Shown here: one piece after another, positions 10,896 to 21,545 of the stretch
How the letters are laid out: each line of letters starts with the position of its first letter
Numbering within the stretch: the first letter of the stretch is position 1
Assembly: GCF_949987535.1 (NCBI RefSeq)
Contig: NC_080082.1
Coordinates: 44,579,874-44,643,873, forward strand
Direction: 5' to 3'
DNA from: Balaenoptera acutorostrata
Lineage: Eukaryota; Chordata; Mammalia; Artiodactyla; Balaenopteridae
Length of the DNA: 64,000 nucleotides
The notes under the pieces: model-generated
The model's database searches: none
What the model was told of the DNA's origin: nothing
The model's input: the letters and a program-made list of their open reading frames with translations, nothing else
Program-made: the position numbers and the translations under genes

Positions 10896-13480
10896 GCTTG
10901 TGCTAGCAGCCAGTGGCCTTCTGCCCCCACAGACAGCAAGACGGGTGGGATGTAGGACTGACAGGCCTGGGCATTGGTTCAAACATGAGGGAGGAACGAG
11001 GAGGATGGAGGCATCCAACAGTGAGGGATGGGAGGACGATGGGGAAGGCTGGGGGAGCGACTGGTCAGTCAGAAGGCAGGGGAGGAGTGGGATGCTCCAG
11101 GTGTGGTGAGACCGGGAGACAGGGCTTACTTCTTCCTGACTTCCTCTGCCCTCTTCCCTCCCCAACAGTTTCTAAATGAAACTAGAAGGAAGCAGATGCT
11201 CATCTTTCTAACAAATAAGTTGAGATTTTGAACTGACCTGACAGTCAGGGCTACTATGCAAAGGTAAACAAGGAAGCCGATTGAAAGCAAGATGCAGGCC
11301 CATGCAAGAGGCAGTCGAGGGGCATGCCACCTCTCCCTCACTCCCCAGGAAACAGGCAGAGGACCCCTGCCCCACGCTTGTTGCCCTGAGATTGAGACCC
11401 ACCTTGTGACTCTGGCAGACATTCATTCCAGGAGAAGGAAGAGGGAGGCAGAAGAGAAAGGCGCAAAGAAGTCAGCTACCAACAGGTCCTGCCACAGCAA
11501 CCAGAACCCCAGGTGGTAGATTGAGAAGACAGTGCAGACAGCCGTCCTGTCCCCTAGCAGGAGAACACAAACAGGTGGGAGGGTCTGAGCAAGCACCAGC
11601 TCACAGCCCCTGGGAAGGGGCAAGGACAGCTATCCATCTTGGCGGGCGGCGTTTTGCAGAGACAAGTGTTTCAGCCCCCAGCCTCTCTTTGCGCCAGCGC
11701 CAGAGTCCCTTCCTCTCTCTTCACGTTTTCACTTACTGGGCATTCCTTGGGTGCTAAGGACAGGCAGAGGCCCCCGGCACAGACCCTGTTCCCAAGGATC
11801 ACCCGTGTCCACTGCAAAAGCAAGTCCAGTACACGCAGAGTGAGAGAGGGAATGAGAGCGTCCTGTGCCTGATTAGCTAAGGAAGGGGACCTCCGCCGGG
11901 CCTGTCTGACTCCTTGTTCCATCTTCCCTGTGGAGAGCAAACTGCAGAATTCCAGCCTGTGCCAGCGTCTGCAGCAAGCCCTCAAGGAGGGCAGCACTGG
12001 GGTAGAAGCCTGAGACTATCCCTCTTCACGATGCCCAAAGATGTGAGTTTAGGGGAGCCCCATCTTCCAGGCCCTTGCCACAATCCCCTGTTTAGTTGTT
12101 TTCCAGCCCTGGGGCTATTGACTCTGTCAATCTTTCCTGTAGTTATTTCCCCAGAACCTGCCAGAGTATTCCAGTAATTAAAATTTGTCTAATGGTGCAG
12201 AGTGATACAGAATGGCTAGTGGGTGTGCTGTAGGCTCAGGGACTGTCACCTGCCTGCCAGTGTTAGGGAAGAGCAGGTGTATTGGCTCTAGAACAAACAA
12301 ACCCCAGGGTATTAGCTGGGCTCAGTCCACACCCTGCCTGTCCCTGTCCTTCCTGGGGTCTAAGCAGCTAGTGCAGCTGCCCTGTGGCCCCATCCAACCA
12401 GATCCACGGTAGCCCCCTGACTCCATCCACTCCTGGCGGGCAGGGAAGGAGCCCCAGACATCGGAGGCATGAGAAGTGTGACTCTTCTCATATCCCTGGA
12501 GCTGCTGCATATGACCGACCACCACACAGTTCCTCCCAACACCCGCTCCCACTCTGAGAGGCTCAGTTCAGGGTCCTCTAACCAGGACCAGCACCCTGGC
12601 AAGCTGCAAAGCAGGGTCTGTCAGACATACATCCTGGCATCTGCACTCCTCGGGAGCCATTAAACTCTTACTTGTCTCCAAGCTCTTATTGGGAAGTGAG
12701 CTTCCCAGACCTGTCCTGATAATGAGAGTCTGTTCTGTTTCTGCCCACAGAACGTGGTTCCTCTTTGCCTCAATTTGGTTGTCTCAAGTGTTGGCCCAAT
12801 GTGACCCTTCTTCTCCAGCCACCCCCATCAGTGACCAGGTACAGATTCTGGGTCTGTCCTACCGGCTTCTCGCACCTCACTGGCCCGTGGGCCTGCCCAG
12901 GGCTCCCTTGCAGCTGCCACTCACAGAGCTCAGTATCTTAGTTTTGAGGGGGCCATTCCTTGGGCCAGCAGAGAGGCAATTAAAGAGCTGCTTGCTAGTT
13001 GTGTGGTTTGCATCCCTCTTCTCCTTCAAGAGGAAACAAATATCCTGAAGAGGTGAATTCACAGGGAAGCCACATTACTCAGGGGTCTGTTTTCCAGAGC
13101 TCCCGAGGTGAAGGCAGGGAGCAGGGGAAAGGCCAGCACTGGCGCATTAATAATGCATGCCGTGCTGCCAAGAAGCCCGCTGTCATCTGCGCGTGTGCTT
13201 TGCAGAAGTCCAATTAGGGCTGAATTATAGTAATCAATAGAGCAGCAGGAATTAGAGTGGAAAAAAAAAAAAAAAAAAGCCCTGTTCCACCGAGGGGAAT
13301 TTATCAAAGAGAGACGTGTTGGCATAACTGAGGATAAGCTTGCAGGCTGCAGGCTCTCCCGGGTCTGGGATGACTTTGAGGGAAAATCCAACTGACCATA
13401 TGTAAACCAGAGCAAAAGGGCCTTTCCTCCAAGGAAGGATGGAGAAGCTAGTATCCCAGCCAAAGCCGGCAGGTGCAGTG
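10896..13480. other. unassigned sequence with possible conserved blocks
   Basis: About 2.6 kb with no clear repeat except an 18-base A-run at 13,261-13,278. An isolated exon-like interval at 12,751-12,838 and a homeodomain-motif-rich block at 13,140-13,440 are treated in the findings. No gene can be built from them. Confidence 0.4.
13140..13440. promoter_or_regulatory. candidate conserved non-coding element (regulatory role inferred)
   Basis: This is a non-repetitive block with several homeodomain-like cores close together: ATTAATAATGCATG at 13,146, CCAATTAGG at 13,210 and GTAATCAATAG at 13,230. It also holds short CpG-containing words unusual for this depleted background. An 18-A run splits it. 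The motif content is seen directly. Enhancer function and conservation are inference. Confidence 0.25.
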
Positions 13481-13489
13481 GGGGGAGGG

Positions 13490-13590
13490 GCCTTTGGAAT
13501 CAGACAGGGTCTGGTGGGGCAACCGTGGCAACAGGTTTACCTCTCTGAGCTTCTCTCTGCATAGGTCCTCACGTGCAAAATATGACAGTT
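13490..13590 (+). repeat. MIR-like fragment
   Basis: 'ggaatcagacagggtctggt', 'ggtttacctctctgagcttc' and 'acgtgcaaaatatgacagtt' resemble a diverged MIR core followed by its 'gtaaaatgggg' block. The copy is short. Confidence 0.45.
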
Positions 13591-13596
13591 AATAAT

Positions 13597-13790
13597 GACG
13601 TGCTGTATACTCGAAATCTGCTGAGAGTGGATCATAAGTCTTCTCACCACACACACACACACAATGGTAACTATGTGAGCTGATGGATATATTAATTAGC
13701 TTGATTGTGATGATCATTTCACTATGTATATCAGAACATCACTTACACCTGAAATATCTTTGTCAATCATACCTCAGTTAGGCTGGAAAA
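13597..13790 (+). mobile_element. 3' end of an L1 (L1M type)
   Basis: The block is an L1 3' UTR: 'ctgctgagagtggatcataa', a short (CA)n, 'ggtaactatgtgagctgatg', 'agcttgattgtgatgatcat' and an end of the 'ttgtcaatcatacctcagtt' type followed by an A-rich tail. It is severely 5'-truncated at about 195 bp, which is usual for L1 insertions. No coding part remains. Confidence 0.85.
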
Positions 13791-14685
13791 AAATACCTGC
13801 TCCCAGAACTATTGTGAGATCTCTGCAAGCTGCCTGAACCAATGCCTGGTCCCTGGGGATACAGAGATGTACTTTTCCCTTCATCTCTCCTTCCCCACAA
13901 TAGCATCTCACAGGTCCACCTCCACACCTTTGGTCCTGCTGTCCTCCCTCTCCTCCATGCCGCATTACTGGGTTATCCCAGCCTTGCTCTCAGGGGTCCC
14001 TGGGTGCATGTATAGTGCTCCTTAATCCTCCCTTTATAATAGAGCCCTCTTCTTGTGCTTGAACCTGACCTCTGATGGAGCACGTGCCAACCCGGATAGC
14101 CCAGTCCAGCGGCCAGCTGGAGGGAAGGAAAAAGCTTCTTGAGGCCCCAGCTCCAGGCCTTGGGCCCAGCCTGGCCCTGAGTGACCCACCTGTCCCCTCT
14201 AAACACCCATGCCTGGCCAGCTCATGCAGGGCAACCAGTGACGGCATGTCTCAGAGCGGTCGCCCCACTGCTGGGAATCACACATCACCTTTGCCAGGGG
14301 CTGGAAAGGTCCTTGCTCTGAGGGGTGCTGCTTATATCTGTGTGGCCTGATTCATGATATTCTGAAGCACCAGGGAAGACAAAACAGAGAAAAAGGGGAT
14401 TAGGAGGAAAGGACGTAAGAACAGGAGGGGGGCTGACTTCTGAATGGCTAGTTGGTAGGCAGGAGTAGCAAATGTATTGGGAAATGAGCACAACAGAGCA
14501 GGAGTCTTGGTCCAAATGGGCACAAAGATTGTTTCACTCGAGTGGCCCTTTATTTTCCTGCCTAGGAACAAAGTGGGGTTCTACCTCAGCAACTGGAACA
14601 CAAGCCGTAGTTGGGAAACCAGAAGTTAGAATTCTCGGAAATGGAAAAGGAAACCCAGTGCCACGGCCTGCGTGCTTCTAGGTGC
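13791..14685. other. unassigned sequence
   Basis: No repeat or gene recognised. Frames of 60-90 codons on either strand have no domain. Confidence 0.45.
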
Positions 14686-14689
14686 CGGG

Positions 14690-14830
14690 GCATTCCTGAG
14701 CACATTGCCTCACTTGGCTTCTTGTAGCTGCCCCATAAAAGAAGTACTCCTACCATCCCACTTTACAGATAAGAAAGTGGAGGCCCAGAGCCACACAGAT
14801 ACTCTCTAGATGCCCTCTCAGTGGCAGCAA
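14690..14830 (-). repeat. MIR SINE fragment
   Basis: 'cattgcctcacttggcttct', 'ccatcccactttacagataa' and 'ggaggcccagagccacacag' match the reverse complement of MIR. Confidence 0.7.
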
Positions 14831-15856
14831 CACCTGAGCCATCAATTTCAGAGAACGCCTATGTGTGGCCCTGGCTCATGATCTCAGCTTCTGTTGCTTT
14901 GCCTTGGAGGCTACTGTCATTTAAACATCATTTTAGGGAGCTAAATCACAAAGATCCCCTTCAGTTCAAGTCAGCAAGTGTTCGCTGAGCACCTGTGCCC
15001 TGAAGACTGTAACTGCCACTGCCTGGAGCGTGTCATGCCCGGGACACCCAGGAGTCTGGATTCCCCTGCAAACACTGCCAGCCTCTGCACTCAGACCCAT
15101 TCAGACGCCTATTGCTTTTCTAACCATCAGCGTGGAACCATCTCCTTTCACATCCAGGGGAGAGAATGCCAACTGACCCCTGGCTTGGACCGCAGAGTTG
15201 GCATTATCCATCAGGAGGGGCCCTCGTTCCATTAGCATAATCACTCCAGGAGAGCCCAGAGCATCATCCTCGAAAGCAGAAAATACCTGCTGCCTGACAG
15301 CGCAATTTCCAGAAATGACTGATATCCCCTTACACCTGGAGCCAAGGTGGCCCTCAAAGCATTGCACAGTACACACTCAGCGTAGATCCTGACCTCTGAT
15401 GGTCAGGGAAACAGCCAAGAGCCAAGAGAGAGCCTTAGCCCTCCTAAAGCTCCTAAAGATGACCCCCTCAAGCCAGAGAAAACCCTCAGGCACTCTGTTC
15501 ACCTCTCACTCCCACCGAAGCCCCAGACAGCTTAGCTTGGCCTACTGGCCCCACATGTGGGTCTTCTAACTATGTCTCCATGCTTATCCCCCTTGCAGTG
15601 TCCTCCATGGCTTGCTGGCAGAATGCTCACACTAACTTACTGAGGCTATAAAACTGGGTGGCTGGCTGGCTGGCTGGATGAATGGAGAAATGGATAAATA
15701 GATCATCAGACCCTTATGTCTTCCTGACCCTGTGGTCCAGTCTTTTATAGACACACACAGTCTGGGTTAAAAATGACTACTACTACTAACAAAGTCTTTA
15801 ACTTCCTTCCCCCAAAATCATTTGAAAGGAATTTCAACCCATAACATGCATACACA

Positions 15857-15894
<38 letters not shown>

Positions 15895-16155
15895 GACATG
15901 ACCCATCTCTTTCCCCATCTCCCACAGCCCTGATACCCCCTAAAAAAAATCTCTCTCCCCTGCCCCAGCTCTCTCCCTCTGAGCTTCTGTGATATGCTCA
16001 CCTGCTCTCCTGTCCCTAAGTCCCACTGCTCTGGACCTGTCCTCTCCCATCAAGTCCCAGGTCCCAGTGGTTGAGAGCAGGGAGAGAGGTGGAGAAGCCA
16101 AGGGGCTCAGGCAGCTGGCCATCCATCTGTATGGGAAGGGAAAGGGGACAAAGAA
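14831..16155. other. unassigned sequence with tetranucleotide and CA repeats
   Basis: Contains a (GGCT)n run at about 15,659-15,676 and a long interrupted (CA)n tract at 15,852-15,892. The part at 15,090-15,360 is non-repetitive and is flagged as a possible conserved element. No gene was recognised. Confidence 0.45.
15852..15892. repeat. (CA)n microsatellite
   Basis: CA alternation with one AT interruption is visible directly. It lies in otherwise unassigned sequence. Confidence 0.95.
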
Positions 16156-16174
16156 AACACAGTGCACGCCAGGC

Positions 16175-16380
16175 CCCAAATTGGCAGTTAAGAGCTTAGA
16201 CCCGCCCAGTCTGGATCCATGCCTCACTGTGCACAAGCTATGCATCCTCAAGCAAGCTGTTAAACCTCAGCAAGAAGAGGAAGGTAACTCCTGTCCCTCA
16301 GGGCTGTTGGGTTAAAGACAAATAGATGGAAGTGCTTAGAACAGTACCTGCACAGGGGAAATGTCAACTTTCATCGTTTA
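16175..16380 (+). repeat. MIR SINE
   Basis: 'ggcagttaagagcttagacc', 'agtctggatccatgcctcac', 'catcctcaagcaagctgtta' and 'agtgcttagaacagtacctg' follow the full MIR order on this strand, including its 3' region. Confidence 0.8.
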
Positions 16381-16689
16381 GGGTTGTTAAGTGTCACCTC
16401 ATCTGATATGTAGGTGGGTTCACATATAGATATTGATAAAAGTCTTAGATTGAGTGGGAAGAAAATCTAGAGATCATTTAATTAAACCCCCTTTTCCCAC
16501 CTGAGTTTAACCCCTACACTGTTTCCCTAACCCCTGGGAACTCACTGCCCGCCAGCAAGTACTGTAGAAAGAGAGAGAAAAGAATAAGAGAGTCTGAGGT
16601 ACACACTCCAGATGAGATGAGGGGTAAATGCTGTGCTGTTGTTTCCCCAAAGGAGGACGAATTAATCACAACTCTTGTGGTAGAACAAT

Positions 16690-17010
16690 CAACTCAAAAT
16701 GCTTTAAACTAAAAAGGACACAGTTCCTCTTAACTAAAAAGTCCAGGACCTGGGCTTTCAGGCAAACTGGATCCAGGGGCTCCAATGATGTGGTCATGAC
16801 TCAGTTTCACTTTCACCCTCTCTTGATTCTATTTTTCTACATGTTGACTCATTTCTAAGCACAATTTCCTCTTGTGGTGACTGCCAGCAGCCCCAGGTTT
16901 ATATCCCATGAGCTCAGTGGTCCCAGTGAACACAGGTAACCTTGCCCAGTAGGCCTACATATGTACCAGGATTAGTTCTGGTTGGATGGCCTTGAGTCAC
17001 ATGCTACCTC
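16690..17010 (+). repeat. unnamed old interspersed repeat, in-window family copy 1
   Basis: The block contains 'actaaaaagtccaggacctg', 'gcaaactggatccaggggct', 'ccaatgatgtggtcatgact' and a later 'gttctggttggatggccttg' segment. Homologous blocks occur at about 26,700-27,250, 43,640-43,960 and 45,290-45,480. I recognise it as a recurrent mammalian repeat but cannot name the family from memory. It has no coding capacity. Confidence 0.5.
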
Positions 17011-17600
17011 TGAAGGAGTGAAATGCACTGGTTGGCCAGGTCTTCATTCCACACTCTATCATGAATCCAGAAGTGTTGGCAGCCTCTCTCACTCTGCACA
17101 GAGTGAAATATAAAAATGGAATCTGATTTCTAAGACAGGGGAAATGGATGCTGGGCAGGCAGAAGCAGCAGGGATCCGCTCAGACAAAAAAGGGTTTGGG
17201 GGATGAGAGAAAGCTGTTTGGACTGCATGGGTAGCCCTTCCCCATCCTCCCTCAGGAACCCTGTCCTGGAACACAAGAACACCCATGGGAGAGCAGCACC
17301 CACTACCGTGCTCTGCCCACAGACTGGCAAGGAGCCAGCAGTGAGTGGAGTTGGGGTTACGAGGAGGGACCTATGGAAACCCCCCCCTTGGCACTATGTC
17401 TCCTTCCTTCCTCCCACCCAACAGGCTGGCTATCATCCTGGGTCCCAGGTCATTTTCTCTCCACACTGCACACCATTCTCACCCTACTGCCCTGGGGCTT
17501 CTGTGAACTGCTCAAGACCCCACAGGCTCCTCAGCTGGGCTCAGGATTCTTATGGGCAGAGGTTCCATCAGCCCACCCTCGTGGTCTGGTATAAACTAGG
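17011..17600. other. unassigned sequence
   Basis: No repeat or gene recognised. A 135-codon plus-strand frame starting near 17,203 has no domain and no splice context. Confidence 0.45.
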
Positions 17601-17604
17601 TCCT

Positions 17605-18180
17605 GGGTGAGTACTGATCTGAGAGACTGAACATACAAATGGACGATGGCCACGCAGTGTATGAAAATAGAATTCTGACCCTCAATCTGCAGCAACCAAC
17701 CCAGAAAACAAACCCATGGTTCTACAGTAACCCATCCAGGAAGCCAGCCCATTACCTACAAGTCAGACTTGCAGTCAGGCCACTATTTCTAGCAACCAGT
17801 CCAGGAAGCCAAACAGTCACCTCTGTAACAGTCAGGCCAAACTGGCCAGAACTTGATTCATAACTGATAGCTTCTCTAATTTTTGTCTTGGCTTCCAATT
17901 TAAGGCCAAATAGACAAAGTCAAACATGCTCTGCTAACCAATCACATGTGATGCCCTGCCTCTAGTTAGGCCACCTGCAGTCTCCGTGTGCCAACAGGGC
18001 CTTCCCTTCTTTCTACTTTAAAGCTTTCCCACTCCTCTGCCCGCCCTTCAAATCCCTGCCAGAACACTCACTCGTACGACGGCTGCCTCCCTGGCTATAG
18101 CGAGCTCTATAAAGCACTTTTGCCTCCTCTCAAGGTCTCTGTTTACTGTCACGGAACTGCCTCGCACCCAGGCGAGCCCT
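17605..18180 (+). mobile_element. probable solo LTR of an ancient endogenous retrovirus
   Basis: The region has the composition of an LTR. A C/A-rich body with repeated 'ccaggaagcca' words (17,738 and 17,800) and a CCAATCACATG motif near 17,938 is followed by a 'ctataaagcac' TATA-like or poly(A)-like motif at about 18,109. A pyrimidine-rich 'aaggtctctgtttactgtca' segment closes it. No internal retroviral genes flank it, so it would be a solo LTR. Family and exact ends are not determined, and no clean TSD was found. Confidence 0.45.
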
Positions 18181-18359
18181 AGAGCAATGCCTGTTCTCCT
18201 CTACCTCCCGGGTGATAGGCATTTCATCCCAGTAGGTTGTGCTGGGATGCCAGGACTCCTGGGTGAGCTGGAGCTGGGTTTTCTGTCTTCCCCGACACAC
18301 AGTAAGACTCACCGCTGAGTGCTCCACACCCACAAATCCACACGGAGCCTGGAGCCTGC

Positions 18360-18555
18360 AGGGTGAGCTCTGGAGGGAGAGCGGGCAGGGAGGGAGGAGG
18401 GTGCAGGAGGCTGGCCCAGGGTAGAGTTTGATCTTGAAAGCCCCAGGAGGACACAGGAGTGGCATCTAACCTGGGCTTTGAAGGATGAATTAGGAAGAGT
18501 GCAAAGGAGGGTTTGGGGCAAATTGGGAGGCAAGTGGAAGCAAAGCTTGGAGCGG
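18360..18555 (+). mobile_element. old LINE fragment (L2-like)
   Basis: 'ggcatctaacctgggctttg', 'aaggatgaattaggaagagt' and 'gcaaattgggaggcaagtgg' match the 'gggctttgaaggatgaat' region of the old LINE-like family seen elsewhere in the window. A 158-codon minus-strand frame across it is antisense noise. Confidence 0.5.
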
Positions 18556-18559
18556 GGAG

Positions 18560-19015
18560 AATCTGAAGGAAACGTGCCATTCGTGGCTCAGAGCTGGTAC
18601 TGCTTCCCTTCAGGGCCCTGAATGCTTGTAGTTCTAAAGCTCTTTCCAATAAACACAGATTTAAAAAGCTTAAATCTCTGTTTCCCTTTTCTCCATACAC
18701 ATAAAATGATAAACACCCCTGGGATGGCTGGGATTTATGAGGCAGATTTTTTGCAGATTTGTCTTATATATCTGGACAGTGGTGTGTAAATCAAATTTGG
18801 TTCTCTTCGCTAGAGAGTAAATTTTTTATGCAAGGCAGAGCACCAGGCTATAGAAGGAGAGGCACAGAGAAAGTGTTTTTTCTCAGATGTCATTTATATC
18901 CACCAGGTGAGGTGGTATTGGGTGGAAGTTTCCACCTTACCAACGTTAGCATTCCTTCTGGAGTCCCTGTGACCTCTGCTGGGAGTCATGGACTCTGAGA
19001 TTGGCTTTCTGTTGA
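18560..19015. other. unassigned sequence with a small hairpin
   Basis: A perfect 8-bp inverted repeat (AGATTTAA/TTAAATCT, 5-base spacer) sits at 18,657-18,677. I see nothing else recognisable. Confidence 0.4.
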
Positions 19016-19024
19016 GCTCATCAC

Positions 19025-19285
19025 TCATGGAATTCAAATCCCGGCCTCACATTTGGGTCCAGCACTCTCTTCCCACATTTGGGGGGAAGCAAACATGCCC
19101 AGCTGGAAGTTAGGAGCCAGCAGGATGCACTGGGCCTCCGTGGGATTTGGGGTACCCACCTAACCTCTCTGGCCCTCAGTTTCCTCACAGCTAGAATGGG
19201 GCAGTAATGTCTTTCCCATAGGGTCCTTGCAGGATTGAACGTGACTGCATCTGGCACATGGCGAGTGGTAATAAGTGGGTCAGCC
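19025..19285 (+). repeat. MIR SINE
   Basis: 'ggaattcaaatcccggcctc', then 'acctaacctctctggccctc', 'agtttcctcacagctagaat' and 'ggattgaacgtgactgcatc' give the MIR core and 3' part in sense orientation. An insertion separates the two halves. Confidence 0.75.
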
Positions 19286-19289
19286 CTCC

Positions 19290-20385
19290 GTATCCTAGCT
19301 AAGAGTCACCCCAATGTGAGTCATCTGAATGTGGCCTAGGGCTCTTCCCTACAGCCAGAACCCGGCAAGCGGTCTCTGAGGAAATCGGAAATAGCTACAC
19401 TTTTAGTCAAATCTCTTAAGGACTCACTGGTTTTATTTTTTTCTCTGCAGGAACGGGGTCTGGGGTTACAGCAGTGTTGGGCTGAACCAAGTCAGCCTCT
19501 CCCTTTGTCACCCTGAGCACTGCAGACAGCACAGGAACAAGCCTCCACCAGGGGGGGTGGCTGGTTAGATTTGTTTAAAAATTCAGCAAAGAATTATAAA
19601 GTTTGCATTCCCAAATAGAACTATCTGCTCTCCATGTTTACTATGGGATGATAAGTCTGTCTCTGTATGCCTAGTCCCTCAAGGTCCCGTGACCTTCAGG
19701 TCACCAGAATTATTTTTCTCAGAATTTGGCATTGAGGAGAAAGTAACAGCTGACAGAAGATGATGCAGTGATGCAGGCCTGGAACACCACTCCTGGAGTC
19801 TGTTCCAGTCCCCACAGACACCTCCCAGTGAGCCACCCATTCCGCACCTGTCGCCTGAGTAGTGAGAGCTGCGCTCGGAGCTGTAATCCCCAGGTGCTGC
19901 TAGTGTTCAAAATCCAAGGGAGGTTAAATTTTACTTATTAAATTAGATTTCCTGAGGCAGAAAAGCAGACTTGTATATTTCAGAAAGAATTCCAATAGTG
20001 TTGAAATAAAATAACTATTTGTCTGAGCTCAAGTTGATTCCAAAATTAATCTAAAATAATCCATTTCCTGAGCCTTTTACTTTACTGAGCATCCTTCCCA
20101 CCATCAGGCAACAAGTATTTCCAGACTTCCTCTGAGCCTCCTGTCAGCACTGTAGGCCCAAGATCTCATCCTGGGGCCACTGTGCAGGACTCAGAGGCAC
20201 CACTACCCCAGGCAGGCAGGGATAGAGTCCATCAAGAGGAGCTCCCAAAGTGCAATGGGTGTGCGGGAGAGCTGGGTGCCGAGGGTGTGTCAGAGTCTCA
20301 CAGTCGGAATTGAGGGGATAATGGTTTTACCCTGGAATGAGGAAGCAGAAGAAACAAACATTAGCCTCAGAAGATCAAGGAGGAG
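19290..20385. other. unassigned sequence
   Basis: No gene or repeat recognised. The part at about 19,915-20,085 is AT-rich, non-repetitive and contains several TTAAAT/TAATC words. It could be a conserved element, but I cannot judge this. Confidence 0.4.
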
Positions 20386-20388
20386 AAG

Positions 20389-20842
20389 GGGGGCTGAATT
20401 GTCTCCTAGAAATATCTGCTGAAACCCTAACCCCAGTAGCACAGAACATGATCTATCCAGAAATTTGGCCTTTACAGAGGTAATTGAGTGAAAATGAGGT
20501 CATTGGGGGGCCCTCATCCAAAAAGACTGGTTTCCTTATTAAAAGGGGGCATTTGGGCAGAGATAGACACACACAGAGGGAAGACACTGTGAAGACACAG
20601 GGAGAAGATGTCATGTGACCAGAGTGATGTGTCTACAGACCAAGGAACACTGAGGATTCACAGCAAACACTGGAAACTAAAGGGGCAGGGAAGGGGTTTC
20701 CGGTGAGCCATCAGAGGATGTGGTCTGCCAGTACCTTAATTCCGGACTTCTAGCCTCCAGAATTGTGGAGAACAAACTTCTGTTGTTTTACACTGCTCAG
20801 CATGTGGTCCTTTGTTACAATCACCCTAGGAAACCAACACAG
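20389..20842 (+). mobile_element. MaLR solo LTR (MLT1 type)
   Basis: The order is diagnostic for ERVL-MaLR LTRs: 'gctgaattgtctcctagaaa', 'gaaaccctaaccccagta', 'ggcctttacagaggtaattg', 'aaaatgaggtcattggggg', 'agacacacacagagggaaga', 'cgtgaagacacaggg'-like text, 'acttctagcctccagaattg', then 'cttctgttgttttacactgc' and 'gaaaccaacacagg' at the end. At about 454 bp it is near full LTR length. No internal region or second LTR is present, so it is a solo LTR produced by recombination. Confidence 0.88.
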
Positions 20843-21290
20843 GTGGCATTTTAGCTCTGGTTCCTCCAGAAGCCAACTCTGAGACAAGGATGCAGCGCAA
20901 GTAGATTTGGAGGTAGGATTTCGGGAAGCACTTATGTAGGAGTGGGGAAGTGAGGCAGGGATGGGAAGGCAGCTGACACAGGGCATGGTGTCAAACCAGG
21001 GACCTCTGAGGGCAGTTGGAGCTGAAGCCACTGGGAATTGTGGAAGCCAACATAGGACATGCCCCGCAGAGCTATCCAACCGCAAGGTGAGGGAGCTGGT
21101 TATTTATATTCCACCTCCCCTGCGCTGAGGGCTGCTGCTGGGGGCAGGGAGGAGCAGAGAATTGTTAATTCTCTGCTACTTGGTGCGGGCAGTTAAGTGG
21201 GCTCCAGAGACCAGAGAAAGCCCTTGGGCAGGAAAGACCAGAATTGGCAGTAAGTCCTTAGTCTAGTGAGTACTGAGGGGATAAGGATGA
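20843..21290. other. unassigned sequence
   Basis: Possibly part of another old repeat ('ggttcctccagaagccaact'), but not assigned. A short inverted repeat 'gcagagaattgttaattctctgc' lies near 21,153-21,175. Confidence 0.35.
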
Positions 21291-21299
21291 GAGGATATG

Positions 21300-21545
21300 C
21301 AAAGCTCACCGATAGTGTCTGCTTCAGGGAACATTTCGAGAAGAGGGAGAGAAAAAGGCAGGAAAGTTATGGTGAAGCTCAATTGGGAAACTTGAACATC
21401 AGGCCAAAAAGTCTGGACTTTGCTCCATAAGCAGTAGGGAAGTAACGAAGGTTTTTGAGCAGAGAAGTGACCAGATTAGAGCTTGGCTTTTAAAAAAAAA
21501 TGAATGTGGTTGTGTATATCGGAGAAGAAAAAACAGAAGAGAGAT
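21300..21545 (+). mobile_element. old LINE fragment (L2-like)
   Basis: 'ctggactttgctccataagc', 'agtagggaagtaacgaaggt' and 'ttgagcagagaagtgaccag' are followed by an A-run and 'gaatgtggttgtgtat'. This matches the 'ttgagcagaggagtgacatg' region of the same old family. Confidence 0.55.

Noticed and set aside
18224..18700. 158-codon minus-strand frame
   Set aside because: It crosses an old LINE fragment and has no domain or splice context; GC-rich composition makes it plausible by chance.
20843..21290. Possible further LTR or DNA element after the MLT1-type LTR
   Set aside because: The words look like an old repeat, but I could not find termini, TSDs or a second copy in the window.
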